This document shows, in pieces, positions 25,718-35,011 of a stretch of DNA of 64,000 nucleotides. The stretch is from assembly GCA_963922315.1 (NCBI GenBank), contig CAWUID010000001.1, forward strand, positions 62,001 through 126,000. Direction: 5' to 3'. Position 1 is the first letter of the stretch. Every line of letters starts with the position of its first letter. This DNA is from JAHDBG01 sp963922315 (GTDB taxonomy: Bacteria > Pseudomonadota > Gammaproteobacteria > Chromatiales > Chromatiaceae). The position numbers and the translations under genes are program-made. The notes under the pieces were generated by a model. It was not told where the DNA came from. It ran no database searches and saw only the letters and a program-made list of their open reading frames with translations.

Positions 25718-26901
25718 GATATTTTATTTAATATAGCACAAAGTTTATCAATTTCATGATTTTGTAAATCCGGAAAATTGCCGATATAAAAACCATAAAA
25801 ATGAATATGTTCTGTTTGCGGAAACTGATGATGAAAGTTTTCCGGAATGATGCCTCTCAGGTATGGCTGTCTTAACTGATTGCCACCACCCGCACTGCCA
25901 CGACGAAATTCAATGCCTGCTGTTTTCATGGTGTGCATCAAACGTTGTGCTAACTCATCATCCGCTGTGTTAAGTACCAGGTTAAAAGCATAATTACTGG
26001 ATCCCTCTAACTTAAAGTCAGTCCGATATTTTGTTGTATCTAATCGACTCAGAAAGCGCTGTAAGTTGTGTGTTCGGCGGATACATTGTGCATCTAATCG
26101 TTGCAACTGGCTGAGTCCTAATATGGCACCAAGTTCTGTGTTACGTACATTGTAAGCAGCGTAGGAAAAAATAAAATCCGGGTTCAGATCTGGGTTAGCT
26201 GACTGATAACCTGTCTTAACTTGTTCATCACTTAACTCCCGAACCATACCATGAGAACGTAACATGCGTGCCTGCTGATAGACCGTCTCATCATCTGTGC
26301 AAATCATGCCGCCTTCAATTGTCGTCATATGGTGGGCATAATAAAAAGAAAAATTTGATAACCAGCCAATACTACCCAGCTTACGATCTTTATGTGTCGC
26401 ACCGTGTGATTCGCACACATCTTCAATCAGTGGAATCTGACGCTTTTCCAGTTCTTCGATCAATTCATCCGTTAAGGCATTAAATCCCTGCACATGAGTT
26501 AAAAAAACGGCACGGGTCTGATCAGTCACGTGGGCAATAATCTGCTGGTTGTCCATGCCCAAAGTCTGTGGGTTAATATCGACGAACACTGGGGTAAACC
26601 CATTCTGGAGAACTGCAGCAATATCAGATACCCAGGTTAGCGGCGGCACAATGACTTCACCACCCTGAGGATAACGAATCTTTAACAGCGCCAGCGACAG
26701 CAGATTAGCGGAAGAACCGGAGTTTACAAACACACTGTACTTAACCCCTAACCAGCGTGACCATTCCGCTTCAAATTGTCGCACCTTCGGACCATTTGTC
26801 AGAATGGGGTCATCCTGTTGCAGATGAGCAATCATCGCATCCAGATCTGCGCGCTCAATATTATTGCGCATCAAGGGTAATGTCATACTCTGTTTATTCA
26901 T
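25714..26901 (-). CDS. PLP-dependent sugar-nucleotide 3-dehydratase, ColD-like (histidine replaces PLP lysine)
   Basis: DegT/DnrJ/EryC1 fold, 395 residues. Ordinary sugar aminotransferases carry a PLP-binding lysine in a motif like SFxxxKxxTxxEGG. Here the place is taken by histidine: SFYYAHHMTTIEGG, His190 aligning with the lysine and His191 next to it. This is the signature of ColD (GDP-4-keto-6-deoxymannose 3-dehydratase) and of RfbH, in which histidine is the base and the sugar loses its 3-hydroxyl. Iron-sulfur cysteines of RfbH are not apparent and length matches ColD (388). So it should make a 3-deoxy-4-keto sugar, using glutamate as PMP donor in the ColD manner. Confidence 0.88.
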   Translation of the reverse strand: MNKQSMTLPLMRNNIERADLDAMIAHLQQDDPILTNGPKVRQFEAEWSRWLGVKYSVFVNSGSSANLLSLALLKIRYPQGGEVIVPPLTWVSDIAAVLQNGFTPVFVDINPQTLGMDNQQIIAHVTDQTRAVFLTHVQGFNALTDELIEELEKRQIPLIEDVCESHGATHKDRKLGSIGWLSNFSFYYAHHMTTIEGGMICTDDETVYQQARMLRSHGMVRELSDEQVKTGYQSANPDLNPDFIFSYAAYNVRNTELGAILGLSQLQRLDAQCIRRTHNLQRFLSRLDTTKYRTDFKLEGSSNYAFNLVLNTADDELAQRLMHTMKTAGIEFRRGSAGGGNQLRQPYLRGIIPENFHHQFPQTEHIHFYGFYIGNFPDLQNHEIDKLCAILNKIS

Positions 26902-27869
26902 AAACCTGATTCAGCCATAAAGTTTTGTATTTTTGACAGTACAGCATCCGGGCCAATACCAACCTGTTCATGCAATTCTGTACGAGAACCCAGCTCAAAA
27001 CGGTAACCACCGGTTACACCAATATTGCATAATGCCACTTTCATTCCCCGACATGCGACAAAATCAAATAACATCGCATCCATACCACCTCGTCCCTGAA
27101 ACCCTTCTTCCAGCGTGACAATAGCAGCATAACGAGATAATTCAGCCTGCAACTGATCCGTGTCACAATGACTGATATCCATCAAATCAATCACCCCAAC
27201 CAGAGCCCCTGACTGAGCTAATGTGTCAGCCACCTTAAATGCTGTGTGTAACATATAACCTGTGGCCACAAGTACTAATGAGTTAGCACGACGATGTACA
27301 TGAAACCCGCAGGCTATATCTGGTAATGCCGACGTATAGATGGCTGGCAGTACCTGAGCATCCAACCGCAGATATTTAGGTCCTGACGCAGCCAGGCAGG
27401 TATCCAGTAAGGCAGCTGCTGCAATATGATCTGCCGGCGACAACACACGCATGTTCGGCATCGCACGCATCAGGGTGAGGTCTTCATAACATTGATGGGT
27501 TGGCCCGGATACCACATAGCTATAACCTGCTCCGACCCCGATAAGATTAACATTCATAGTGCGAACTTCAGACAGCAACCCGAGGCTCACACGGATTTGT
27601 TCATAGCACCGCATCGTGATGAAGGGGGCAATCGCATACGCAAACACGGTGTACCCTTCGAGCGCCAGACCTGCCGAGATATTGATCAGATTTTGTTCAG
27701 CAATACCGACATTAATAAAACGCCCCGGGAAATCAGCCCGAATCTTATCCAGTACCGGTGAGCCAAAATCTGCTGAGATAAAAAAGATTTTTTTATTTTC
27801 TCCCATGCTTTGCCAGATACGTTGCAACAAAGCATCGCGCATCGCCAGAGGCTTTATTTGTGTGCTCAT
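26898..27869 (-). CDS. split transketolase, C-terminal subunit
   Basis: 323 residues covering the pyrimidine-binding domain and C-terminal domain of a transketolase. The catalytic glutamate that activates the thiamine cofactor is Glu58 in NVGIAEQN; AYAIAPFITMRCYEQIR follows. It overlaps the gene of the N-terminal subunit by four bases, so the two form one alpha2beta2 enzyme. It is shorter than and separate from any housekeeping transketolase and lies among sugar-modifying genes, which suggests transfer of a two-carbon unit to or from a sugar in this pathway. Substrates are unknown. Confidence 0.9.
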   Translation of the reverse strand: MSTQIKPLAMRDALLQRIWQSMGENKKIFFISADFGSPVLDKIRADFPGRFINVGIAEQNLINISAGLALEGYTVFAYAIAPFITMRCYEQIRVSLGLLSEVRTMNVNLIGVGAGYSYVVSGPTHQCYEDLTLMRAMPNMRVLSPADHIAAAALLDTCLAASGPKYLRLDAQVLPAIYTSALPDIACGFHVHRRANSLVLVATGYMLHTAFKVADTLAQSGALVGVIDLMDISHCDTDQLQAELSRYAAIVTLEEGFQGRGGMDAMLFDFVACRGMKVALCNIGVTGGYRFELGSRTELHEQVGIGPDAVLSKIQNFMAESGL

Positions 27870-28681
27870 ACGGTCTGCTCCAGCAATTTATCAATTAAAT
27901 CTGGTGCAGGATTCAGAATATGCGAGAGAGGCGCATTTTCCAGATGTGGCACACCACGTCCTTTCTTTGTATGTGCAATCAGTGCGGTAGGCTTATCCCG
28001 GGATAACTTTTGTTGTTGCAAAATAGCCTGCATAGCACACACGTCATGTCCGTCAACCGTCATGCAGTCCCAGCCAAAGGCACTCAACCGCGCGCCAAGT
28101 GGGTGATGCGACACAATATCATCGGTATAGCCCAACATACTGATCTGGTTATCATCCACAATCAGATGCAGGTTATTAAGTTGATGGTGACTGGCAAACA
28201 TGATCGCCTCCCAGTTAGCTCCTTCATGCAACTCCCCATCACCAGCAACAACGAAGACCTGACGGTTGCTGCTTTTATATTTCAGTGCCAACGCCATGCC
28301 GGCAGCAACTCCCAGGCCATGGCCCAGAGACCCGTTAATCGTCTCATAGCCGGGAATCACCGGATCCGGAATACCCCCCAGAAACCCTCCTGTCTCACAT
28401 ACATGTTGCAGGGTCTCCAACGGGAAAAAGCCCAGATCAGCCAGAATCGGATACAGACTGATTGAACCATGCCCTTTACTGACGATACAACGATCACGCT
28501 GTTCTGATAACGGGTCTGACGGGTCAAAGTGCAGAATCCCGCTGTAATACAGCGCAACAAAAATTTCAACCGCAGATAATGAAGAAGCCAGCCGCGTTTC
28601 TGGTGCGCGTCGATGTATTGCCAGGGTTTCCCGCCACACCCACCGTGCCTTGGTTACCAGTTGCTCTGAATCCATGATCAC
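27866..28681 (-). CDS. split transketolase, N-terminal (TPP-binding) subunit
   Basis: 271 residues covering the pyrophosphate-binding domain of transketolase. The thiamine diphosphate motif starts at GDG (147-149) in GDGELHEGANWEAI and ends at DDNQ (176-179); SKGHGS (68-73) and GSLGHGLGVAAGMA are also conserved. An ATG two codons downstream (28675) is an equally good start. The other half of the enzyme is encoded immediately after. Two-gene transketolases of this kind occur in polysaccharide and antibiotic sugar clusters as well as in central metabolism; this context favours the former. Confidence 0.9.
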   Translation of the reverse strand: MIMDSEQLVTKARWVWRETLAIHRRAPETRLASSLSAVEIFVALYYSGILHFDPSDPLSEQRDRCIVSKGHGSISLYPILADLGFFPLETLQHVCETGGFLGGIPDPVIPGYETINGSLGHGLGVAAGMALALKYKSSNRQVFVVAGDGELHEGANWEAIMFASHHQLNNLHLIVDDNQISMLGYTDDIVSHHPLGARLSAFGWDCMTVDGHDVCAMQAILQQQKLSRDKPTALIAHTKKGRGVPHLENAPLSHILNPAPDLIDKLLEQTV

Positions 28682-28693
28682 GCTGACTCTCTT

Positions 28694-29689
28694 TTATAGT
28701 CCATTTGGTTGATATAACACCACACGGCTGCCAGCATCTTCAAAGTCAAATGAGACATGCACTAGATGACTCAAACGCTGACGAATCGCCGCCTGCTGCT
28801 CTGGTTTCGCAAATAACAATAAAAAGCCACCGCCACCGGCACCCAGAATTTTGCCACCAATCGCACCGGCATCTCTTGCCATCGCATACAACTGGTCAAT
28901 CTGTTCATTGGATACCTGATCAGATAAACGCCGCTTATACTGCCAACTGGTATGCAACAGCTCACCAAATCCTTCTATTGGTTGAGTCGTATCCTGCAGC
29001 AAGGCAGTGGCTTCATCCACCATCGCTCGCATATGAATTAGCTCTTTTTTACGCTGACTGAAATTTTTAATCTTGGATTGTGCAATCTGGGAAGCAATCC
29101 GGGAAAAACCTGTAAAACACAACATTAAATGCGACTTCAATTCCGCCCGGCGCTGCTGAGGCAAAATAACCGGTGAAACAGTAAACTGATTCTCACCACG
29201 AAATATAATCTGATTAAAACCACCGTATGCTGCTGATATCTGGTCCTGCGAGCCAACATGTTCACCAATGACATTCTGTTCAATGTGAATCGCTTCCCGT
29301 GCCAGAACTTCCTGACTGATCATCTGGCCGTACAATGCCTTTATTGACTGTAACAAGCCGACCGTGAATGAAGAACTGGAACCCAGGCCAGAACGTGCCG
29401 GCAAATCTCCGTCGTGGTGTATTTCCAGTCCTTTACTTACTTGTAACCAGTGCAAGACGGCTTTTACAGACGGATGCTGAATTTCATCAATATGACGCAC
29501 ATTTTCAATGTTCGAATACACAATACGATGAGTATAATCAAAAAAAGGTGGTAAATGCCGACAGGTAATATAACAATACTTATCAATTGTCGTCGCTAAT
29601 ACTGCACCGCCATGTTGCCGGAACCAATCAGGATAATCCGTACCACCGCCAAAAAAAGAAATCCGGAACGGTGTTCTGGTAATAATCAT
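28694..29689 (-). CDS. hddA: GHMP kinase, D-glycero-D-manno-heptose 7-phosphate kinase (HddA)-like
   Basis: 331 residues from the ATG at 29689. The start MIITRTPFRISFFGGGTDYP is diagnostic for the HddA/sugar kinase branch of the GHMP family; the ATP-binding motif is ARSGLGSSSS (98-107), and the C-terminal GKILGAGGGGFLL is motif 3. HddA phosphorylates C1 of heptose 7-phosphate, giving the 1,7-bisphosphate that a GmhB-type phosphatase and HddC convert to GDP-heptose; an hddC-like gene lies in the same operon and gmhB at 62.7 kb. The open frame continues upstream 18 codons without family similarity. Confidence 0.88.
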   Translation of the reverse strand: MIITRTPFRISFFGGGTDYPDWFRQHGGAVLATTIDKYCYITCRHLPPFFDYTHRIVYSNIENVRHIDEIQHPSVKAVLHWLQVSKGLEIHHDGDLPARSGLGSSSSFTVGLLQSIKALYGQMISQEVLAREAIHIEQNVIGEHVGSQDQISAAYGGFNQIIFRGENQFTVSPVILPQQRRAELKSHLMLCFTGFSRIASQIAQSKIKNFSQRKKELIHMRAMVDEATALLQDTTQPIEGFGELLHTSWQYKRRLSDQVSNEQIDQLYAMARDAGAIGGKILGAGGGGFLLLFAKPEQQAAIRQRLSHLVHVSFDFEDAGSRVVLYQPNGL

Positions 29690-29693
29690 GCTC

Positions 29694-31229
29694 CTAATCT
29701 CCAAGCAACTGACGCTGCAGACGAATCCGGGACATCGCTTCAATATTCTGACGCTCCTGTTGCCCGAACCGACGCTCGACTAGTTCCAGATAAGCCGGAT
29801 GCGTAAAATAAGTCTGCCAGGCAGCGTCACGAAACCTGAGTACCTCAGCTGCGCTCAGATACTTTGTGGGTAATGGCTGGCTGTTATAAGATAAAAATGC
29901 ATAACCTTCATAAGAATCAGGCAACTTCCAATCATGTTGCTTTGCCGTATGATACATTGGGCTGCCCGGCAAGGCCTGACAAGGGTACATATTCGCCATT
30001 TCCGTATTCAGCTCTAGCGCCAGGTCTAAAGTTTGCTGCATTGTCTCGAGATTATCGTCCGGAAAACCAAAGATATAATTACTGATGATATAAATATCTT
30101 CCTGCTGAATCGTCTGGCAGATATCGCGGATATTCACCTCTTTAAATGATCCTTTAGAAACCTCCTGCCTGACCAGTTGATTACCCGCTTCGACACCCAA
30201 TGCCAGCCAGTTCACTCCAGCGCGCTTAAACAAGGCTAAAGCATCCTGTCTGACTGTATCAATACGGGAATAGGCCCACAGATTAAATTCAAAACCCGAG
30301 TCAATAATGTTCTGCAGAATCGGTTGATAATATTTCCGGTTTAAAAAAAACATTTCATCACTGATGCGTACTGTGCGTACTCCCATATCAGCCAGCTTTT
30401 TCAGTTCACGATTCACCCAATCAGGCGACCAGAAGCGCATACCACGAGAATGAGCAGCATGCACATGGTCTGCATTGTCTTCCCGATTAACGATGTTGAT
30501 CATGCAGAAATCACAACCGAAGTTACACCCTAATGAAGTATAAATCGCTGCAAATGGTGTGCAGTTTGCATGATTGAAACCAGCATGCCAGAAGTGGGCA
30601 CGATACAGATCTAACGGTTTTTCCTTGTACGGCAGTAAATCCCAGGCATAGCCTGGCAAGTCTTCATCCATACATGACTGAGGGACAATGGATTGCGGTG
30701 CATTCAGTGTCGGTACAGGAAAGCCAGCAGGACCAGACTTTTTATAGCCAATGCCTTTAATACAAGCCAGATCAGAAGCTAAATTACTTTGCAATAAGTG
30801 ATGCAATGCATAGACGCCCTCATTCAGCAATACAATGTCTACACAGTCATATGACAGTACCTCCATAGGCAGGGCACTGGTGTGTGAACCAATGAAGCCG
30901 ATCGTGATTTTTTCACCCTGATCTGCCTTTAACGCCCGAGCGAAAGTCAGTGCACCAGCCATGTTGGTTGTGCCTGAATTCGGGTTCTGGCCATACACAA
31001 CAAACAATGCTAAACGTGGCTGCGCCTCTTTAACCCGATTGACTGACTGCATCAGTGTCAGATGTTCAGCACCACAATCCAGAATACCGACGCCAAAGCC
31101 TTGTTTACGACACGATTCAGCCAGTAGCAAAGCCCATGTGGGTGGCTCAATCGCAGCATAAATATCAGCCAGTCCCTGGTAAGCCTGTTTTGATGAATCT
31201 GGATTGATAAATAATACGTCCATGGGCAT
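29694..31229 (-). CDS. B12-binding radical SAM enzyme
   Basis: 511 residues from the ATG at 31229 (another at 31223). The N-terminal part (MDVLFINPD onward, about 1-170) looks like a cobalamin-binding Rossmann domain, and the radical SAM core has the cluster motif CNFGCDFC (Cys235, 239, 242) that binds [4Fe-4S]. Enzymes with this architecture methylate unactivated carbons or phosphorus, or catalyse other radical steps. In this operon a sugar or lipid carrier would be a fitting substrate, but nothing in the sequence names it. A longer start at 31295 would overlap the gene upstream. Confidence 0.88.
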   Translation of the reverse strand: MPMDVLFINPDSSKQAYQGLADIYAAIEPPTWALLLAESCRKQGFGVGILDCGAEHLTLMQSVNRVKEAQPRLALFVVYGQNPNSGTTNMAGALTFARALKADQGEKITIGFIGSHTSALPMEVLSYDCVDIVLLNEGVYALHHLLQSNLASDLACIKGIGYKKSGPAGFPVPTLNAPQSIVPQSCMDEDLPGYAWDLLPYKEKPLDLYRAHFWHAGFNHANCTPFAAIYTSLGCNFGCDFCMINIVNREDNADHVHAAHSRGMRFWSPDWVNRELKKLADMGVRTVRISDEMFFLNRKYYQPILQNIIDSGFEFNLWAYSRIDTVRQDALALFKRAGVNWLALGVEAGNQLVRQEVSKGSFKEVNIRDICQTIQQEDIYIISNYIFGFPDDNLETMQQTLDLALELNTEMANMYPCQALPGSPMYHTAKQHDWKLPDSYEGYAFLSYNSQPLPTKYLSAAEVLRFRDAAWQTYFTHPAYLELVERRFGQQERQNIEAMSRIRLQRQLLGD

Positions 31230-31266
31230 TATGCTCCGGTCATGTTCAGAGATGACCTGAATAATA

Positions 31267-32460
31267 TCATTGTTGATGTATACATTTCCGAGCAATCATT
31301 TTGCCAATCGGTAATGCAGATGTTGCAGCAGGTGAGGGAGCATTACAAACATGTAACATCCGCTCAGTTTGCTTAAATAAAAAATCGTGCACAGCTTCAC
31401 CGGAATGCATTACAGCTTGTGCCCGTATCCCGGCACGATAGGGTAACAAGTCATCAATGGATAAAGTCGGGCAATATTTCTGGCATACCTGCAGATATAG
31501 TGCTTTACTCAGTGAACGACCCAGTTCCTGAACTGTATGCCGACGATGCTGGTAAATTAACTTCCAGAAACCTGGAAAACGCATAAAATCCACGGTATCA
31601 AGCAAGGAAAAAGAACCTTTCGCATAACCTTCCCGGGAAAAACTCATGACCGCATTCGGACCGACTGTCACACTACCATCTATCATGCGTGTCAGATGAA
31701 CACCTAAAAAAGGTAACGCCGGATCAGGTGCCGGGTAGATCAGATGACTAATCAATCTGTTTTTATGTTCAGGTAACTGAAAATATTCGCCGCGAAAAGG
31801 GATAATACGAAAATCTATGGATAAACCAGCCATCTCAGCCAGACGATCCGACTGTAAACCCGCGCAGGCGACCAGATACTTCGCATGAAATTTGTTTTCA
31901 CCAGCAACAATTTCGACTTGTTCTGCCGTTTCTGAGATATGAGAAACAGATGAGTTGTAACAAACATCAGCACCCTGATCTGTGATCAGGCTGGCCAACC
32001 GCTGACAAATCAGAGAAAAATCCACAATGGATGTTTTTGAACTCAATAAAGCAGAGATGCCGGTAATTTTCGGCTCAAGCTGACCTAGTTGGGCTTTCCC
32101 GACTTTATCCAGCACCAGATCATTGGCTAGTGCCCGGGTATATAGCTGGTCAATCCGTTCTTCTTCCTGCTGATTGGTTGCCACAATCAGTTTTCCACAC
32201 TCATGATAAGGAATATGATACTGCTGGCAGAACTGTTTGGTTTCTCTCAGGCCACTGCGACAAAGATTTGCCTTCAGGCTACCCGGGGCGTAATAAATAC
32301 CAGCATGAATCACACCACTATTATGACCGGTCTGATGCTGCCCTGGCTTATTTTCTTTTTCCAGCAATAAAAGTTTCACACCTGGCTGCAAACGCATGAT
32401 TTGCCAGGCAGTGGCAAAGCCAACAATACCACCACCAATAATACAATAATCGTAAACCAT
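31267..32460 (-). CDS. lhgO: L-2-hydroxyglutarate oxidase LhgO-like FAD enzyme
   Basis: 397 residues of the DAO-type FAD-dependent oxidoreductase fold. N-terminal dinucleotide motif IIGGGIVGFATA; then GHNSGVIHAGIYYAPGSLKA, IIPFRGEYFQL and YPAPDPALPFLGVHLT, all typical of LhgO (YgaF), which oxidises L-2-hydroxyglutarate to 2-oxoglutarate and passes electrons to the quinone pool. The gene is normally a metabolite-repair or lysine-degradation gene, so finding it inside a sugar operon is odd; it may recycle hydroxyglutarate formed by the SDR at 18767. It could also have adapted to a hydroxy-acid sugar. Confidence 0.85.
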   Translation of the reverse strand: MVYDYCIIGGGIVGFATAWQIMRLQPGVKLLLLEKENKPGQHQTGHNSGVIHAGIYYAPGSLKANLCRSGLRETKQFCQQYHIPYHECGKLIVATNQQEEERIDQLYTRALANDLVLDKVGKAQLGQLEPKITGISALLSSKTSIVDFSLICQRLASLITDQGADVCYNSSVSHISETAEQVEIVAGENKFHAKYLVACAGLQSDRLAEMAGLSIDFRIIPFRGEYFQLPEHKNRLISHLIYPAPDPALPFLGVHLTRMIDGSVTVGPNAVMSFSREGYAKGSFSLLDTVDFMRFPGFWKLIYQHRRHTVQELGRSLSKALYLQVCQKYCPTLSIDDLLPYRAGIRAQAVMHSGEAVHDFLFKQTERMLHVCNAPSPAATSALPIGKMIARKCIHQQ

Positions 32461-32503
32461 TGATTATCAGACCTGGCATGCATCAGAAAAAAAAGCAAAA
32501 CAA

Positions 32504-34243
32504 CTATTCCACAAAATCTTTACCAACGATGAGTTCCCATAAAGTTTTATGCAACGCTTTGTCACGACTTTTTTGTTCCTCAGATAAAATCGCTTCCTGA
32601 GGACATGGAATTTCTGACAACACATAATCTGTTCCGGTCAGATAACCCTCATTAAGTATAAAAGATTTTTTGCTCCATAGTGCGTCAGCCACTGTCACAG
32701 GGCCAGACTGCCAGCCTGAATATCGCCGGAAGTAGCCGGGACTGAACCAATGAATTTCGTGGTTAGCTACGCAGTCCTCACTCACTTTGAAATACATGTC
32801 TGGTTTTTGTTTGTTATCTTGTGCCCAGGATTCAACCGCTTCAAAAACAGCTATTTTACTTAATGAATAGTCGTAATGATAAGATTTTGCCACCTGGTAA
32901 GTGTGATAACCATTCAACATGACCAAAACACTTAACAATATTTTCCATGTCGCAGCATGGTTTTCACAGCAAGGAGATTTTACATGTTCTGTCTTTTTGA
33001 TGAATAAAAAAGACATTGTGATGAGAAAAATCAGTTGCGGGATGTAGGCATAATGTGTATTGACAAAAATGTAAGGTATCCCGGCCCCATAAGTTCTGCC
33101 GGCAGATATGATAAATAAATAGGTATAAAGCAATAAAAAACCTGAAAAAACTAATAACCACTGAGAAACCTGATCTTTTGCAAAACAGGACCTATATTTT
33201 TTCAGCATTGGAAAAAACAAAAACAGCATGATTAAGATAGTGATCGCATTGACCACGACTAACCAGCCGGAAATACGAAACCCTGAAAATAATGTCCTGT
33301 GATAAGCTTCAAATTCATAAATAGCCGGAACCATCAAGCCACCAAGCCAGAATGGAATTTGCTGAATCGCATTCCAGTTGCCGAGAACAATCTTTTCAAT
33401 CAGGCTTGTTTTAGATTGGCTGGGTGAAAAATTGGCCTGACCCTCAGCTGTGACATTGAAGCTATTGGTCACAACACTGACATCTCTGAGCAGGAAATCA
33501 GTAACACTGAGAATAGGATATAAGGCAGCAGAGCAAAAAAACAAAACTGGCCATACCAGGAAATGTTTTGACTGGTTTGATATATAATCTTTTTCAAAAA
33601 AGAACATATATAAAAAAACAGTCACTAACATCAGATTAAATATTACACCCAGCTCGTACATGAATTGTGCCAGCATAGCTGAAAATAATGCCAACACACC
33701 ATATATGCTATTTCTTCTGGTAAAAAATTTAATCAAAAACAAGACAGAAAGCGTGGTCAGTAAACAAAATGTTGAGTATCCGGAGATATGATGCCACAGC
33801 ACAAGCTCAGCGGCGACAAATGAGCATCCGAATAAAGCAGAAATCAATAGCGGATAAGTCGTGTGTTGCAGTCTTCCCTGCATAAAAACAGCATATAAAG
33901 CTAATACAGTAGCGATATGTAACACCAGGCTGGCGAACTGCCATAAGAAAAAATTATGGCCAAATAAATACAGAAATGTGCCGAGTTGCAGATAAAGGGC
34001 CGGTCGAAATAACAAGCTGTTAACCGATGTGTCTTCATACACAGATCGATTAAAAGAAATGGAGTTAGCGATAATATCAAAGAAGCCGGTGTACTGGCTC
34101 ATCGCATGCAGATAGAGTTCCTGATCATATCTTGGTACATTGCCCCACAACATGTGCCAGAATGTAATAATGACAATAGCGATTAAAATCAGACATTGTA
34201 CTGCTGGTTTTTTTGATAAGAAAAAGATATTTTTTCTATACAT
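32504..34243 (-). CDS. polytopic membrane protein, probable GT-C-type glycosyltransferase
   Basis: 579 residues with about eleven hydrophobic segments and a soluble C-terminal part from about residue 470. The first extracytoplasmic loop has acidic residues (RYDQELYLHAM), as GT-C glycosyltransferases do, and the layout of long loop, helices and C-terminal domain fits a periplasmic glycosyltransferase, but I do not recognise a specific family. AT-rich, like the YfhO-type gene of the same operon. The DPM1-like enzyme encoded immediately upstream could supply its polyprenyl-phosphate sugar. Confidence 0.6.
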   Translation of the reverse strand: MYRKNIFFLSKKPAVQCLILIAIVIITFWHMLWGNVPRYDQELYLHAMSQYTGFFDIIANSISFNRSVYEDTSVNSLLFRPALYLQLGTFLYLFGHNFFLWQFASLVLHIATVLALYAVFMQGRLQHTTYPLLISALFGCSFVAAELVLWHHISGYSTFCLLTTLSVLFLIKFFTRRNSIYGVLALFSAMLAQFMYELGVIFNLMLVTVFLYMFFFEKDYISNQSKHFLVWPVLFFCSAALYPILSVTDFLLRDVSVVTNSFNVTAEGQANFSPSQSKTSLIEKIVLGNWNAIQQIPFWLGGLMVPAIYEFEAYHRTLFSGFRISGWLVVVNAITILIMLFLFFPMLKKYRSCFAKDQVSQWLLVFSGFLLLYTYLFIISAGRTYGAGIPYIFVNTHYAYIPQLIFLITMSFLFIKKTEHVKSPCCENHAATWKILLSVLVMLNGYHTYQVAKSYHYDYSLSKIAVFEAVESWAQDNKQKPDMYFKVSEDCVANHEIHWFSPGYFRRYSGWQSGPVTVADALWSKKSFILNEGYLTGTDYVLSEIPCPQEAILSEEQKSRDKALHKTLWELIVGKDFVE

Positions 34244-34303
34244 TATTAAAATTAAATTTTATGAGGTCAGGATAATAAATAAACTCTGAAAAAACGATAT
34301 TAT

Positions 34304-35011
34304 CTATTTTTCCCAGAACCATAATTCACGAAAAAATTGAAAATAGTAAGCACAGCCCCACTGAATAATTTTGAGTTTTCTTTCGCCGCCGATACGTGGT
34401 GGTTCATCGCCTGGGATTTCTGTTATTTTTAATTTTGCCTTCGCTGCCCGCACAGAAAGCAGTGGTTCCCAGCTGATCTTAGTAAAAAATAACTTTTCAG
34501 CCAGCGCATAGCTTGTTTCCTGATGTAAGTCTAATTCTTTTGCCAATGCTGTACGATATGCACGATAAATGACCATAGCATCTGTGTAATGTCCGCCATG
34601 TAACAGATTTACTGTACAGGTAAACAGCCAGTTGCCAAAGCCAGTAATCATATCATCATCTTCGCTCTTTGCATCGCCAAGATAACGAGATGCAATCACC
34701 ATATCATAACCATTTTCCATCTTATCAATTAAGTCAGGTATAAGGCTTGGAATAGAGTTGCCGTCCGGACTGAATGTAATTACAGTATCACCCCGAATCA
34801 ATGGCCAGACTTCTGTATAGGCATGTCGAAATCCTTTCTTTTTCTGCACATAGACTTCGTAATCATGCTGTTCTGCCCATTCAACTGTACCATCTGTTGA
34901 ACCACCATCAACAACGATGATCTGATCGACCCAGGACCGGTCAACTTGCGGCATAACAACTTTCATACCTTCTATTTCGTTCAATGTCATCACTAATAAT
35001 GTTGTTTTCAT
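34304..35011 (-). CDS. family 2 glycosyltransferase, DPM1-like
   Basis: 235 residues. GT-A signatures are the N-terminal LLVMTLNEIEGMK, VVDGGSTDGTVEWAEQH and TFSPDGNSIPSLIPDL, where the aspartate in SPDGN replaces the usual DXD. This organisation is typical of polyprenyl-phosphate sugar synthases and of the bactoprenol glucosyl/mannosyl type. Second gene of the operon, overlapping the VTT gene by four bases. Partner of one of the two membrane proteins of the cluster is the likeliest role. Confidence 0.85.
   Translation of the reverse strand: MKTTLLVMTLNEIEGMKVVMPQVDRSWVDQIIVVDGGSTDGTVEWAEQHDYEVYVQKKKGFRHAYTEVWPLIRGDTVITFSPDGNSIPSLIPDLIDKMENGYDMVIASRYLGDAKSEDDDMITGFGNWLFTCTVNLLHGGHYTDAMVIYRAYRTALAKELDLHQETSYALAEKLFFTKISWEPLLSVRAAKAKLKITEIPGDEPPRIGGERKLKIIQWGCAYYFQFFRELWFWEK

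Noticed and set aside
25714..26901. Sugar aminotransferase call
   Set aside because: The PLP lysine is replaced by histidine, so transamination of the usual kind is unlikely.
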